54,256 bases of DNA from Chloroflexota bacterium (GCA_030611885.1 JAUWOY010000018.1:1-54256); one strand, 5' to 3'; positions 32,902-40,715 are shown, counted from the stretch's first letter. Notes: generated from the letters alone by a model not told the origin. Made by a program: numbers and translations.

Positions 32902-33743
32902 CGCTCCCCGGCCCTCCTCTCCCCAACGCTTATCTCGCCCATCTGGATCAGTTTCAAGCGCGGGATGCGCCGCGTCAGGCACTCGGTCCAGCACAGGCCG
33001 CAGCCGGTGCACTTGTCCTCGTCCACGTAGCGGGCCTTCTTGCGTACCTTGACTTTAAAGTTACCCACGTACCCCGAAACTTCCTCGACCTCACTCCAGG
33101 TCAGGAGCGTGATGTTGGGATGCCGACCGGCATCCATCATTTTGGGGCCGAGAATTCAGGTGCTACAGTCGAGGGTGGGGAAGGTCTTGTCCAGTTGCGC
33201 CATGTGCCCGCCGATGGAAGGCTCCCGCTCAACCAGGTAGACCGGGTAGCCGGCCTCGGCCATCGTGAGCGCCGCCTGGATGCCGGCGATGCCCCCGCCG
33301 ACGACGAGCGCGGCTTTGGTGACCGGCTCCACGCGCGGCTGCAGCGCCTCCTGATAGGCCACCCGCGCCACGGCAGAACTGACCAACCGCTTCGCCTTGG
33401 CCGTGGCCTGCGTCATGTCCTTGATGACCCAGGAGCAGTGCTCGCGGATGTTGGCCATGGCGAAGTAGTAGGGATTGAGGCCGGCCTCGGCGACGGCGGT
33501 CTGGAAGGTGGGCTCGTGCATGCGCGGGGTGCAGGAAGCGACCACCACGCGCTCGAGGCCCAACTCCCGGATGTCGTCCTTGATCATGTTCTGGCCAGGC
33601 TCGGAGCACATGTATTTGTACTGGCGGGCGACAGTCACGTTGGGCAACCGGCTGGCGAAGGCGACCACCTCACGCACGTTTACCGTGGCGGAGATGTTGA
33701 TGCCACATTCGCAAATGTATACGCCGATTTTAGGTTGCTCCAT
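32898..33743 (-). CDS. hdrA: HdrA N-terminal half, selenoprotein
   Basis: A 281-residue protein. The HdrA N-terminus (VYICECGINIS, YMCSEPGQ, VVVASCTPRMHEPTF, NIREHCSWV) is followed by the FAD motif VVGGGIAGIQAAL (about 147-159) and GGHMAQLDKTFPTLDCST. Codon 196 is UGA (33158-33156), at the conserved cluster-ligand position DCSxC/U where some methanogen HdrA proteins carry selenocysteine. The frame then continues ILGPKMMDAGRHPNITLLTWSEVEEV and a [4Fe-4S] motif CTGCGLCWTEC. A SECIS-like hairpin sits 20 nt after the UGA. The protein stops after this first ferredoxin motif; the rest of HdrA is at 27578. AAGGAGG precedes the ATG. Reading it as two ORFs would be an error. Confidence 0.9.
33118..33135 (-). 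promoter_or_regulatory. Bacterial SECIS-like hairpin in hdrA
   Basis: The mRNA has a perfect 7-bp stem GGATGCC/GGCATCC capped by GGUC, 20 nt downstream of the UGA. The GGU in the loop and the spacing fit bacterial SECIS elements, and the loop is like those of the two fdhA SECIS hairpins in this window. Confidence 0.75.
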
Positions 33744-33778
33744 AATCGTCCTCCTTTCATCGTAGATTGGTAGGGCTA

Positions 33779-33865
33779 TCAACGGATTTCTGGAACGGAT
33801 TTAACGGAATCTGTCACACGCGAATCGCCCAATCCGTTCAATCAGTTCCCCGAATCCGTTGACAG
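33779..33865. repeat. Palindromic ACGGATT-word repeat
   Basis: The left arm repeats CAACGGATTTCTGG and ACGGATTTAACGG; the right arm holds CAATCCGTTCAATCAG and CGAATCCGTTGAC. A second copy is at 34353. The repeat supplies the last codons and stop of the GxxExxY gene. Confidence 0.75.
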
Positions 33866-34264
33866 CTCTGCTTTAAGCCAATCGGGGACGAAGAGCCACT
33901 GGCGGTTGACGCAGTGTTCAGTGATGTTCTTCGGTGGGAAGATGCGCCGCCACTGCAAGCTGCGCGTGCCAAAGTTGAGTAACAGCCCGACGGGACAACC
34001 GGTCACAGCCATGTAGCCAATGACCTGCGCGATGTGGCTGTTGTCCAGGCCGCCCGATAGGGCTTTGATTTCCACGATCACAATGTCCTCAACGATGAAA
34101 TCCGGAATGTAGTAGCCGATCAGCACGTCCCCATTTACGCTGTCGTAGACCTCGATGTTCTTCTGGGCAACGTGGGCCAGACCACTCTCGGTGAAGTGCA
34201 CTTCCAGGTCGCGCTGGTAGGTATCCTCACGATATCCTGGCCCCCGCTTGCGGTGCACCGCCAT
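33842..34264 (-). CDS. GxxExxY-family (PD-(D/E)XK_3) protein
   Basis: A 140-residue protein. RGPGYREDTYQRDLEVHF is the GxxExxY signature and DFIVEDIVIVEIKAL the nuclease-like D...ExK strand. Homologues usually have 15-20 residues more at the N-terminus; here an in-frame LTYKIVGDG precedes the ATG with no start codon, so the true start may be lost. The last residues (STDSGN) and stop are encoded by the repeat at 33779. It interrupts the operon between hdrB and hdrA-N. Confidence 0.65.
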   Translation of the reverse strand: MAVHRKRGPGYREDTYQRDLEVHFTESGLAHVAQKNIEVYDSVNGDVLIGYYIPDFIVEDIVIVEIKALSGGLDNSHIAQVIGYMAVTGCPVGLLLNFGTRSLQWRRIFPPKNITEHCVNRQWLFVPDWLKAELSTDSGN

Positions 34265-34352
34265 CCCATCGCCTACGATCTTGTAGGTTAGATGTCGTAG
34301 GGTGTTTTCACGAGTTTGCTGGGCATTGTCTTGCTTCCTGGTCAGTGGGTCG

Positions 34353-34450
34353 CTGTCAACGGATTGGCTGTCAACGGATTTCTGGAGCGGATTGAACGGA
34401 TACTAGCCGCCTCCAATCCGTTCAATCAGCTCCCCGAATCCGTTGACAGC
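34353..34450. repeat. Palindromic ACGGATT-word repeat, second copy
   Basis: Same layout as the copy at 33779: CTGTCAACGGATT words, an AT-poor centre, then AATCCGTTCAATCAG and GAATCCGTTGACAG. The two copies bracket the GxxExxY gene in the same orientation. The rest of the 34265-34575 gap holds no gene that I can see. Confidence 0.75.
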
Positions 34451-34575
34451 ACCCTCGTCGGACACAGCAATGTCTCCTTGCCACAGACCTGCAATCACAT
34501 TCACAAACACTCAACCGAGCTGCGCTCAGCCGAACGGCCGCGCACCCACGGAGAACCGACACGCAAACCGCTCGA

Positions 34576-35448
34576 CTACGATTCCGGCAACTGGGCCAGC
34601 ACCGGGCTCACCGGCACAACGTGCCGACGGAACATCAGCGCGCTCTCCGGAAGCCCAAAGGCCAGCCCCATCAACTGGGGCAGGAACAGCACCGGGATGC
34701 GCAACGGCCGGCCCACCAGTCGGGAGACCTTGTCCTGGTAACTATCCAGGTTCATGTGGCACATCGGGCAGACGGTGACGATGCAGTCGGCCGGTTCACA
34801 TGCCTCCAGAATCGCCCCCACCATCTGGAGGCCCACGTCCGGCTTGGTCGTCAGCAGAGATGTGCCGCAGCAGAGGGCCTCGTAGTTGTGGCGGTGAACA
34901 GTGGCTCCCAGCGCCTCCAGGATGCCGATCATCGAGGTGGGCCGCTGGTCGTCGTCGAAGGGGCTGTAGGGGCGAACGGTCTGGCAGCCATAATAGGGGG
35001 CGACGGTCAGGCCGGCCAGTGGTCGCTGGACGCGGGCGGCGATGGTTTCCAGATCAAAGTCGTTGGCCAGCACGTCCAGCAGGTGTCGCGCCGTGATGGT
35101 ACCCTGGTACGTCAGACCCTCCACCTCCAGCGCCTGGTTGATGGTGTCGAGCAAGCGGGGTTGTGCAGTGATGGCGGCGGCTGTGCGCCGGAAGTTGGTG
35201 TAGCACGCGCTGCAGACAGTCAGCATCTCCTGCCCGTTGCCGGCCTGTTCAGCCAGGGCCAGGTTGCGGGCCGGCAGCACCACTCCCAGCAAGTCGCTCA
35301 GCGTCGAGGCGACGCTGGCTCCACAGCAAGTCCAGTCTTGCAGCTCTTCCACCTCTGCCTCCAGGGCCTCCAACACCGCCAGCGTTGAGGTCCCGTACTC
35401 CAGAGCGGAGCCTTCCGCCGAACAGCCGGGGTAGAATAGATATTTCAT
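34576..35448 (-). CDS. hdrB: Heterodisulfide reductase subunit B
   Basis: A 290-residue protein with two CCG domains: YPGC (Cys 9), CCGAS (41-42), CSAC (79, 82); and YGC (155), CCGTS (193-194), CPMC (227, 230). These bind the two non-cubane [4Fe-4S] clusters of the HdrB active site. Its ATG overlaps the hdrC stop (ATGA). In methanogens it reduces CoM-S-S-CoB; in a bacterium the disulfide substrate is unknown. No membrane segment is seen. Confidence 0.92.
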   Translation of the reverse strand: MKYLFYPGCSAEGSALEYGTSTLAVLEALEAEVEELQDWTCCGASVASTLSDLLGVVLPARNLALAEQAGNGQEMLTVCSACYTNFRRTAAAITAQPRLLDTINQALEVEGLTYQGTITARHLLDVLANDFDLETIAARVQRPLAGLTVAPYYGCQTVRPYSPFDDDQRPTSMIGILEALGATVHRHNYEALCCGTSLLTTKPDVGLQMVGAILEACEPADCIVTVCPMCHMNLDSYQDKVSRLVGRPLRIPVLFLPQLMGLAFGLPESALMFRRHVVPVSPVLAQLPES

Positions 35449-36023
35449 TGCTGCGCCTCCAGTTCCGCCACTCGCTCAAATAATCGGTCTAGCCGGCCCT
35501 CGCCGCCCAGGCGGGGCACCTCCAGGTGAACTTTTCCTCGGGCTAGCAGCGTGAGCCCTAGTTTGGCGTAGCCCAGTGCAGTCAGGGGGTTGGTCGCCAG
35601 GAAGTAGCGGACCATGAACTCTATTTCCTTCACGCGCCCGTAGCGGCGCATCACGTCGCCGAAGGCGCGGTAGAAGGCGGTGCTTTCCCGCCACTCCGCG
35701 ATCCTCTCCTGAAGCGCCAATTGCTTGAGTTTGACGATGGTCTCAGTGAGGGGGATGCCTCGGGGGCAGCGGACGTGACAGGTGTAGCAGAGGCTGCACA
35801 GCCATATCGCCTTGCTGTGAAGCACCTGGTCTTGAAAACCCAGTTGGGCCAGACGCCACATCTGGCGAGGGGTGAGGTCCATCGCGGGGGCGGACGGACA
35901 AGAGGCGGTACAAGTGCCGCACTGGATGCAGCGACTAAGTAGCCGCCCCGCTGGGGTGAGACTGTCCACAAAGGTGGGGTCTCGTTTCACTGTGGTTAGA
36001 TTGATAACTTCGGAAGTTGTCAA
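35445..36023 (-). CDS. hdrC: Heterodisulfide reductase subunit C
   Basis: A 192-residue protein with two [4Fe-4S] motifs, CIQCGTCTASCP (32-42) and CSLCYTCHVRCP (76-86), and the helical C-terminus of HdrC. It relays electrons from HdrA to HdrB. The start is a TTG at 36023 with AGGAGG 6 nt upstream. It is the first gene of the long minus-strand operon, preceded by two promoter-like sites. Confidence 0.92.
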   Translation of the reverse strand: MTTSEVINLTTVKRDPTFVDSLTPAGRLLSRCIQCGTCTASCPSAPAMDLTPRQMWRLAQLGFQDQVLHSKAIWLCSLCYTCHVRCPRGIPLTETIVKLKQLALQERIAEWRESTAFYRAFGDVMRRYGRVKEIEFMVRYFLATNPLTALGYAKLGLTLLARGKVHLEVPRLGGEGRLDRLFERVAELEAQQ

Positions 36024-36115
36024 ATGACACCTCCTGATTCTCTAAAACTCGTCGAGTAAGTAAAGAACGATCCGAAAAGCCCTTATGCTCAATCTGCCGT
36101 TCCAGTCGTTGGCGT

Positions 36116-36144
36116 AGTATATCACAGACCGTAATCCTTGTCAA
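36116..36144 (-). promoter_or_regulatory. Proximal promoter of the hdr operon
   Basis: Minus-strand TTGACA (36144-36139) and TATACT (36121-36116) with a 17-bp spacer, about 90 nt before the hdrC start. Confidence 0.7.
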
Positions 36145-36215
36145 TTGCTAATCAGGTAACCCCTACAGATTCTAGTCGGGGAAAACCCTACACTCCCTAC
36201 AGGAAGCACTCCAGT

Positions 36216-36243
36216 ATTATATAGAATTCTCAATCCATGTCAA
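36216..36243 (-). promoter_or_regulatory. Distal promoter of the hdr operon
   Basis: Minus-strand TTGACA (36243-36238) and TATAAT (36221-36216), both perfect consensus, spaced by 16 bp. With the proximal site it forms a tandem promoter driving the redox locus. Confidence 0.75.
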
Positions 36244-36260
36244 ATCAACTTTTTATCAAT

Positions 36261-36289
36261 TTGACAAACAGACGCAATCATGATAAACT
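36261..36289 (+). promoter_or_regulatory. Divergent promoter, plus strand
   Basis: TTGACA (36261-36266) and TAAACT (36284-36289) with a 17-bp spacer. It faces the nuoA relic and the S9 peptidase, and its -35 box is 17 bp from that of the distal hdr promoter. Confidence 0.65.
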
Positions 36290-36372
36290 AAACGCCGCTG
36301 TTCCCCAAGAACCATTCCGCCATCTGGCCCGCCAAGCGCGCGGCACATTCAATCGGAGAAGAACTCAATTTC

Positions 36373-36489
36373 ATGCCCCTTGACTACCTCCCTATCTTGA
36401 TCCTCGTCATAGTCGCCACCGCCTTCGCCTGTCTGGCCCTCATCGTGCCCACTCTTTTGGGCCCCCGCAAGCCCACCGAAACCAAGCTC
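36373..36489 (+). pseudogene. nuoA: nuoA 5' fragment
   Basis: An ATG at 36373 opens MPLDYLPILILVIVATAF, then CLALIVPTLLGPRKPTETK, the first transmembrane helix and the following loop of NADH-quinone oxidoreductase subunit A. The similarity stops there; the expected loop Cys region and two more helices are missing, and the frame runs on as unrelated sequence. So only the first third of nuoA remains, still downstream of a promoter. No other nuo membrane subunit follows. Confidence 0.65.
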
Positions 36490-36668
36490 CTCCTTTTTTG
36501 TAATGAGCCCATGCACGTACATGTCCAACGAGGTAGGATGACCTGCAAGTTTTGGCTCGAACCCATCACATTAGCTAGAAACTTTTGCTCCCAACCTAGC
36601 ACGCGCTGGCGCTGGCTCCGCCTGGCAGCGGGTTCAAAACGTTTGCATATAACACAAAGGGAGAAATC

Positions 36669-38708
36669 ATGCCCACACGAAAAAAACGTCGCATCACGGC
36701 CGAGGATCTGTATCGTTTTCAACTGATTGCCGACTGCCGAATCTCGCCAGACGGCCGACACGTCGTCTTTTGTATCCAGCGAGTAGATAAAAAGACCGAG
36801 AAGAAGTATTCCAACTTGTGGATTGCTCCCACCGACAGAGGGCGCGCGCGGCAGTTTACTTACGGCGATCAAGCGGACAGCCAACCCAGATGGTCGCCCG
36901 ATGGCAGTGAGATTGCCTTTGTTTCCAATCGAAGCAATGAAAAGCAACCGCAAGTTTGCATCATCCCCTTTCACGGCGGGGAAGCACGACCGCTCACCGA
37001 CCTGAAAGGCGAAATCGCTGCCTTTGAATGGTCGCCCGATGGCAAGCAACTCGTCTGCCAGTTCCGCAAAAAGGACAAAGAGGCCATCGAGCGGGAAGAG
37101 GACGAGCAGAAGAAGAAGCTGGGCGTCGTTTCGCGCCACATCACGCGGGTTTTCTACAAACTGGATGGAAGCGGGTTCTTGCCCCAGGATCGCTGGCATA
37201 TCTGGACGATAAACGCCCGCACGGGCAGAGCCAGGCAATTGACCGACAGCGACGTTTACGACGAGTGGGAACCTCAGTGGTCGCCGGATGGAAAAGAGAT
37301 CGTCTTCTGTTCTAACCACAGTGACGATCCCGATCTCGATCCGGACGCCATAGATTTGTTCGTCATTTCGGCGGAGGGTGGGGATCCCCGCAAGATCGAG
37401 ACACCTGTGGGACCGAAGGGAAGCCCCACCTTTTCGCCGGACGGAAAATGGCTGGCCTACTTCGGGCAAGAGGGAAAAGGGCAGTGGTGGAAGAACACTG
37501 GCCTGTGGGCCGTCCCGGCGGACGGCAGCGGAGAGGCGCAGAACCTGACGGAGAAGTTTGATTTCGACGTATCCAGCGTGACCATTAACGATCTTCCGGG
37601 CCACCTGCCGATGACGCCGCCCACCTGGTCGAAAGACGGGAGCAGGCTCTACTTTCAAGTATCGCAGCACGGGAACACCGTCCTCAGATCGGTGGCGCTG
37701 GATGGGGATGAGCGCAGTCTGCAAACGGTGATCGGGGACAAGGGTGGCGTGGGGTCGTTTAGTTTTGACCAAGAGCAGTCGAGGCTCGCCTATTTCCATG
37801 CTAACATGACCGACCTGGGCCAGGTCTGGGTGCAAGACCTGGCCACTGGACGCTCACGCAAACTGACGCACGTCAACGAGAATCTGCTGCGGGCTCGCGA
37901 TCTTGGGGAAATCGAGGAAGTTTGGTTCAAAGGTGCCGCCGACAACGATTTGCAGGGCTGGATTCTCAAACCGCCTGATTTTGACGAAGCGAAGAAATAC
38001 CCCTCGATCCTGGAGATTCACGGGGGCCCCCAGGTGCAGTACGGCAACTTCTTCATGCACGAGTTTTACTATTTGGCCGCCCACGGCTACGTCGTTCATT
38101 TCTGCAACCCGCGCGGTGGGCAGGGATACGGCGAGGAGCACACCAAGGCCATCTGGAACAACTGGGGCACGGCGGACTACGATGATTTGATGGCCTGGGT
38201 TGATTTCGTCCAGCAGAAACCGTACATTGACCCCGAAAGGATGGGCGTCACCGGCGGCAGCTACGGCGGTTACATGACCAACTGGATCATTGGCCAAACG
38301 GACCGCTTCCAGGCGGCGGTGACGCAGCGGAGTGTCAGCAATCTAATCAGCATGTACGGCTCCAGTGATTTCAACTGGTCCTTTCAAATAGAGCTTGGGG
38401 ACGAGCCGCCCTGGGAGAATCTTGAAAACTACTGGCGACAGTCGCCGCTGAAATACATCGGCAACGCCAAAACGCCCACCCTCGTCATCCACAGCGAACG
38501 AGACTTGCGGTGCGACATGGAGCAGGGCGAGCAGGTCTTCGTGGCACTCAAGAAGTTAGGCGTAGATACCGAAATGGTCCGTTTTCCAGACGAGCCGCAC
38601 GGTCTTTCGCGCGGAGGGCGCACAGATCGGCGCATTGAAAGGCTGAGCCACATTCTGCGCTGGTTTGACCGCTATTTGGGGGAGGACGACGGAATCACGA
38701 GAATCTAA
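36669..38708 (+). CDS. S9-family prolyl oligopeptidase-like peptidase
   Basis: A 679-residue protein. Residues about 15-400 form a TolB/WD40-like propeller with repeated WSPDGxxI and FSPDGKW units. The alpha/beta-hydrolase domain (about 410-675) has the nucleophile in GGSYGGYMTNW (Ser 531), Asp 612 in HSERDLR and His 644 in EPHGLSRGG. This matches acylaminoacyl-peptidase-like S9C enzymes at full length. No signal peptide, so it is probably cytoplasmic. Its start at 36669 has AAAGGGAG upstream. The nuoA relic promoter may drive it. Confidence 0.92.
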   Translation: MPTRKKRRITAEDLYRFQLIADCRISPDGRHVVFCIQRVDKKTEKKYSNLWIAPTDRGRARQFTYGDQADSQPRWSPDGSEIAFVSNRSNEKQPQVCIIPFHGGEARPLTDLKGEIAAFEWSPDGKQLVCQFRKKDKEAIEREEDEQKKKLGVVSRHITRVFYKLDGSGFLPQDRWHIWTINARTGRARQLTDSDVYDEWEPQWSPDGKEIVFCSNHSDDPDLDPDAIDLFVISAEGGDPRKIETPVGPKGSPTFSPDGKWLAYFGQEGKGQWWKNTGLWAVPADGSGEAQNLTEKFDFDVSSVTINDLPGHLPMTPPTWSKDGSRLYFQVSQHGNTVLRSVALDGDERSLQTVIGDKGGVGSFSFDQEQSRLAYFHANMTDLGQVWVQDLATGRSRKLTHVNENLLRARDLGEIEEVWFKGAADNDLQGWILKPPDFDEAKKYPSILEIHGGPQVQYGNFFMHEFYYLAAHGYVVHFCNPRGGQGYGEEHTKAIWNNWGTADYDDLMAWVDFVQQKPYIDPERMGVTGGSYGGYMTNWIIGQTDRFQAAVTQRSVSNLISMYGSSDFNWSFQIELGDEPPWENLENYWRQSPLKYIGNAKTPTLVIHSERDLRCDMEQGEQVFVALKKLGVDTEMVRFPDEPHGLSRGGRTDRRIERLSHILRWFDRYLGEDDGITRI

Positions 38709-38799
38709 CTGGGGAGAAGATAGACCGGATTCTGGCGGAGTTGGCGTAGGGAATGGGTGCGATGTACTCCATCGCAAGATAAGTTTGGAGGATAACACG

Positions 38800-39114
38800 A
38801 TGGAAAAACGAGCAAAGCTTCAGCCTTCAGCATACGAGCAGGCAGTCATCGGCATTATACGCAAATTGCCGCCTGAGCGTGTTGTGCAACTCATCAATTT
38901 TGCGCGGTTTCTTGAGTTCCAGACCACCAAAAGGTACAAAGGCTGGTTGGAAGAAGCAATCGAGACTCCAGAAGAAAAGTGGGATGAATTACTCACCAAG
39001 CCGGAGGCGAAGCGCGTTATGCATGAAATGGCGCGCGAGGCCCGTGAGGACTATCACGCAGGGCGAACAACCGACATAGAAATCACCGAAGACGGACGCC
39101 TGGCGCCAGCATGA
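38800..39114 (+). CDS. Antitoxin of RelE-like pair
   Basis: A 104-residue protein with TTGGAGG before the ATG. The N-terminal IGIIRKLPPERVVQLINFARFLEFQ matches DUF2281-type antitoxin heads; the C-terminus EDYHAGRTTDIEITEDGRL is typical of antitoxin tails. It overlaps the RelE-like gene by 4 nt. Confidence 0.65.
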   Translation: MEKRAKLQPSAYEQAVIGIIRKLPPERVVQLINFARFLEFQTTKRYKGWLEEAIETPEEKWDELLTKPEAKRVMHEMAREAREDYHAGRTTDIEITEDGRLAPA

Positions 39115-39374
39115 AATCACGAGCGACTCCGAAGTTTTGGAAGTTCTATGAACGCCTTCCCCGTAGTGTGCAGCGACGTGCACGAAAGGTTTATCAAATG
39201 TGGAAGGAGAATCCTCGCCATCCGAGTTTGCACTTCAAGCGAGTAGATGACGAAGAACCAATTTATTCTGCACGTGTAAGTGATGACTATCGGGTCCTTG
39301 GTATTCTTGAAGGCGATACGATAGTTTGGTATTGGATCGGCAACCACGACGAATACGAGCGCTTGTTGAAGTGA
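39111..39374 (+). CDS. RelE/ParE-like toxin
   Basis: An 87-residue protein: FWKFYERLPRSVQRRARKVYQMWKENPRHPSLHFKRVDD, then YSARVSDDYRVLGILEGDTIVWYWIGNHDEYERLL. The layout and the final HDEYERL match RelE/ParE/HigB-type cytotoxins of about 85-95 residues. The ATG overlaps the antitoxin stop (ATGA). Likely an mRNA interferase; activity untested. Confidence 0.8.
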   Translation: MKSRATPKFWKFYERLPRSVQRRARKVYQMWKENPRHPSLHFKRVDDEEPIYSARVSDDYRVLGILEGDTIVWYWIGNHDEYERLLK

Positions 39375-39390
39375 GAGCAAAAGATGAGCA

Positions 39391-40179
39391 ATGAGGGAAA
39401 GGATTCAAGCACGTCTCCAGGATATCGAAACCAGGGAAAAGGTGCGAATCCTCTATGCCTGTGAGGCGGGAAGTAGAGCGTGGGGCTTCCCATCAGTTGA
39501 CAGCGACTACGACGTGAGATTCATCTACCTGCATCCCAGGGATTGGTACCTGTCCATTGACCTGGAGCGAAAGCGCGACGTCATCGAATGTCCTATTGAT
39601 GACCAGCTCGACATCACTGGCTGGGATTTACGCAAGGCGCTCCAACTCTTGCGGAAATTCAACCCGCCCCTCATGGAATGGCTGGGGTCGCCGATCGTCT
39701 ACTGGGAAGAGTTCACAACTGCGGCCCAGATGCGTAAATTGATGTCGATATATTATTCCCCTGTGGCCTGTTTGTACCATTATCTGCACATGGCCCAGGG
39801 CAACTACCGAGAATACCTCAAAGGCCCGACGGTCTGGATCAAGAAATACTTCTACGTGCTGCGCCCGATTCTAGCCATCAACTGGATTGAAAGAGACCTG
39901 GGCATCGTGCCGACAGAGTTTCAGGCCTTGGTTGAGAAAGTGGTGGACAGCCCCGAATTGAAGGCAGAGATTGGTAAGCTCATCGAAGCCAAGCGCAGGG
40001 GCGAAGAAATGGATCGCGGCCCGCGCATTGCGCCGATCAGCGATTTCATCGAGAGTGAACTGGCGCGCCTTGAAGGCAAGCAATTCGAGCGCGAGTATGA
40101 TAAGCCCGCAGCACCAGTAAGCGAATTCAACGACCTGTTTAGATCGGCTCTTGACGAGGTGTGGTCAGATGTACGTTGA
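39391..40179 (+). CDS. YcgL-type nucleotidyltransferase
   Basis: A 262-residue protein. ACEAGSRAWGFPSVDSDYDVRFIYLHP (about residues 23-49) is the GS-DxD motif of the polymerase-beta-like nucleotidyltransferase family (DUF4269/YcgL group). The rest (FNPPLMEWLGSPIVY, KKYFYVLRPILA) matches the family at full length. A partial copy of its last 55 codons is present at 40729-40897, after a toxin-antitoxin pair. Function is unknown. Confidence 0.8.
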   Translation: MRERIQARLQDIETREKVRILYACEAGSRAWGFPSVDSDYDVRFIYLHPRDWYLSIDLERKRDVIECPIDDQLDITGWDLRKALQLLRKFNPPLMEWLGSPIVYWEEFTTAAQMRKLMSIYYSPVACLYHYLHMAQGNYREYLKGPTVWIKKYFYVLRPILAINWIERDLGIVPTEFQALVEKVVDSPELKAEIGKLIEAKRRGEEMDRGPRIAPISDFIESELARLEGKQFEREYDKPAAPVSEFNDLFRSALDEVWSDVR

Positions 40180-40456
40180 TGATTTCATTTGGCTGCCCGA
40201 CATCGTTGAAAAACTGGCCGTGAAGCACCACGTTACACAAGATGAGGCTGAGGAAGTATTCTTCAATCGCCCGCGCTATCGCTTCGTTGAGTCGGGGCAC
40301 AGGACAGGTGAAGACGTGTACTCGGCCAGTGGGCAGACGGACGCGGGCCGCTACCTGATTGTATTTTTCATTCACAAACTGGACAACACGGCTCTGATCC
40401 TGAGCGCACGGGATATGGATAAGAAGGAGCGCAGACGTTATGAGCGAAAGAAATGA
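40169..40456 (+). CDS. BrnT-like toxin
   Basis: A 95-residue protein from the ATG at 40169, 11 nt inside the nucleotidyltransferase gene. DFIWLPDIVEKLAVKHHVTQDEAEEVFFNRPRYRF, RYLIVFFIHKL and ILSARDMDKKERRRYER fit the BrnT toxin fold, which ends in SARxMxxxERRxY. It overlaps the CopG-like gene by 17 nt. Confidence 0.7.
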   Translation: MYVDDFIWLPDIVEKLAVKHHVTQDEAEEVFFNRPRYRFVESGHRTGEDVYSASGQTDAGRYLIVFFIHKLDNTALILSARDMDKKERRRYERKK

Positions 40457-40715
40457 TACCCAACCCACCAGCATCTCGAAGGCACACACTCTGGAGGAGA
40501 TCGCTGAGTTCTGGGATGCCCATAGTCTGGCTGACTATTGGGATCAAACCCATGAAGTTGAATTTGAGGTCAGGGCCAAGCGCCGACGCCGCATAACACT
40601 CGACCCGGAAGTCTATGCGCATGTTGAGGCCCAGGCTCGCACGCGTGGCATTTTGCCTGAGACCTTGGTGAACCTGTGGTTAGCTGAACGGCTAACAGCG
40701 GGCAAAGCCGCCTAA
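40440..40715 (+). CDS. CopG/BrnA-like antitoxin
   Basis: A 91-residue protein. LEEIAEFWDAHSLADYWDQTHEVEFEV is the start of many antitoxins paired with BrnT-like toxins, and RRITLDPEVYAHVEAQARTRGILPETLVNLWL is a ribbon-helix-helix-like C-terminus. It follows and overlaps the BrnT-like gene, the usual order being toxin first. Confidence 0.75.
   Translation: MSERNDTQPTSISKAHTLEEIAEFWDAHSLADYWDQTHEVEFEVRAKRRRRITLDPEVYAHVEAQARTRGILPETLVNLWLAERLTAGKAA

Noticed and set aside
36373-36726. 117-codon frame as a whole hypothetical gene
   Set aside because: Only the first 39 codons resemble NuoA; the rest looks non-coding and runs into the peptidase start.
36384-37835. A 483-codon minus-strand frame opposite the S9 peptidase
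   Set aside because: Shadow of the propeller-coding strand; the plus-strand protein has all catalytic residues.
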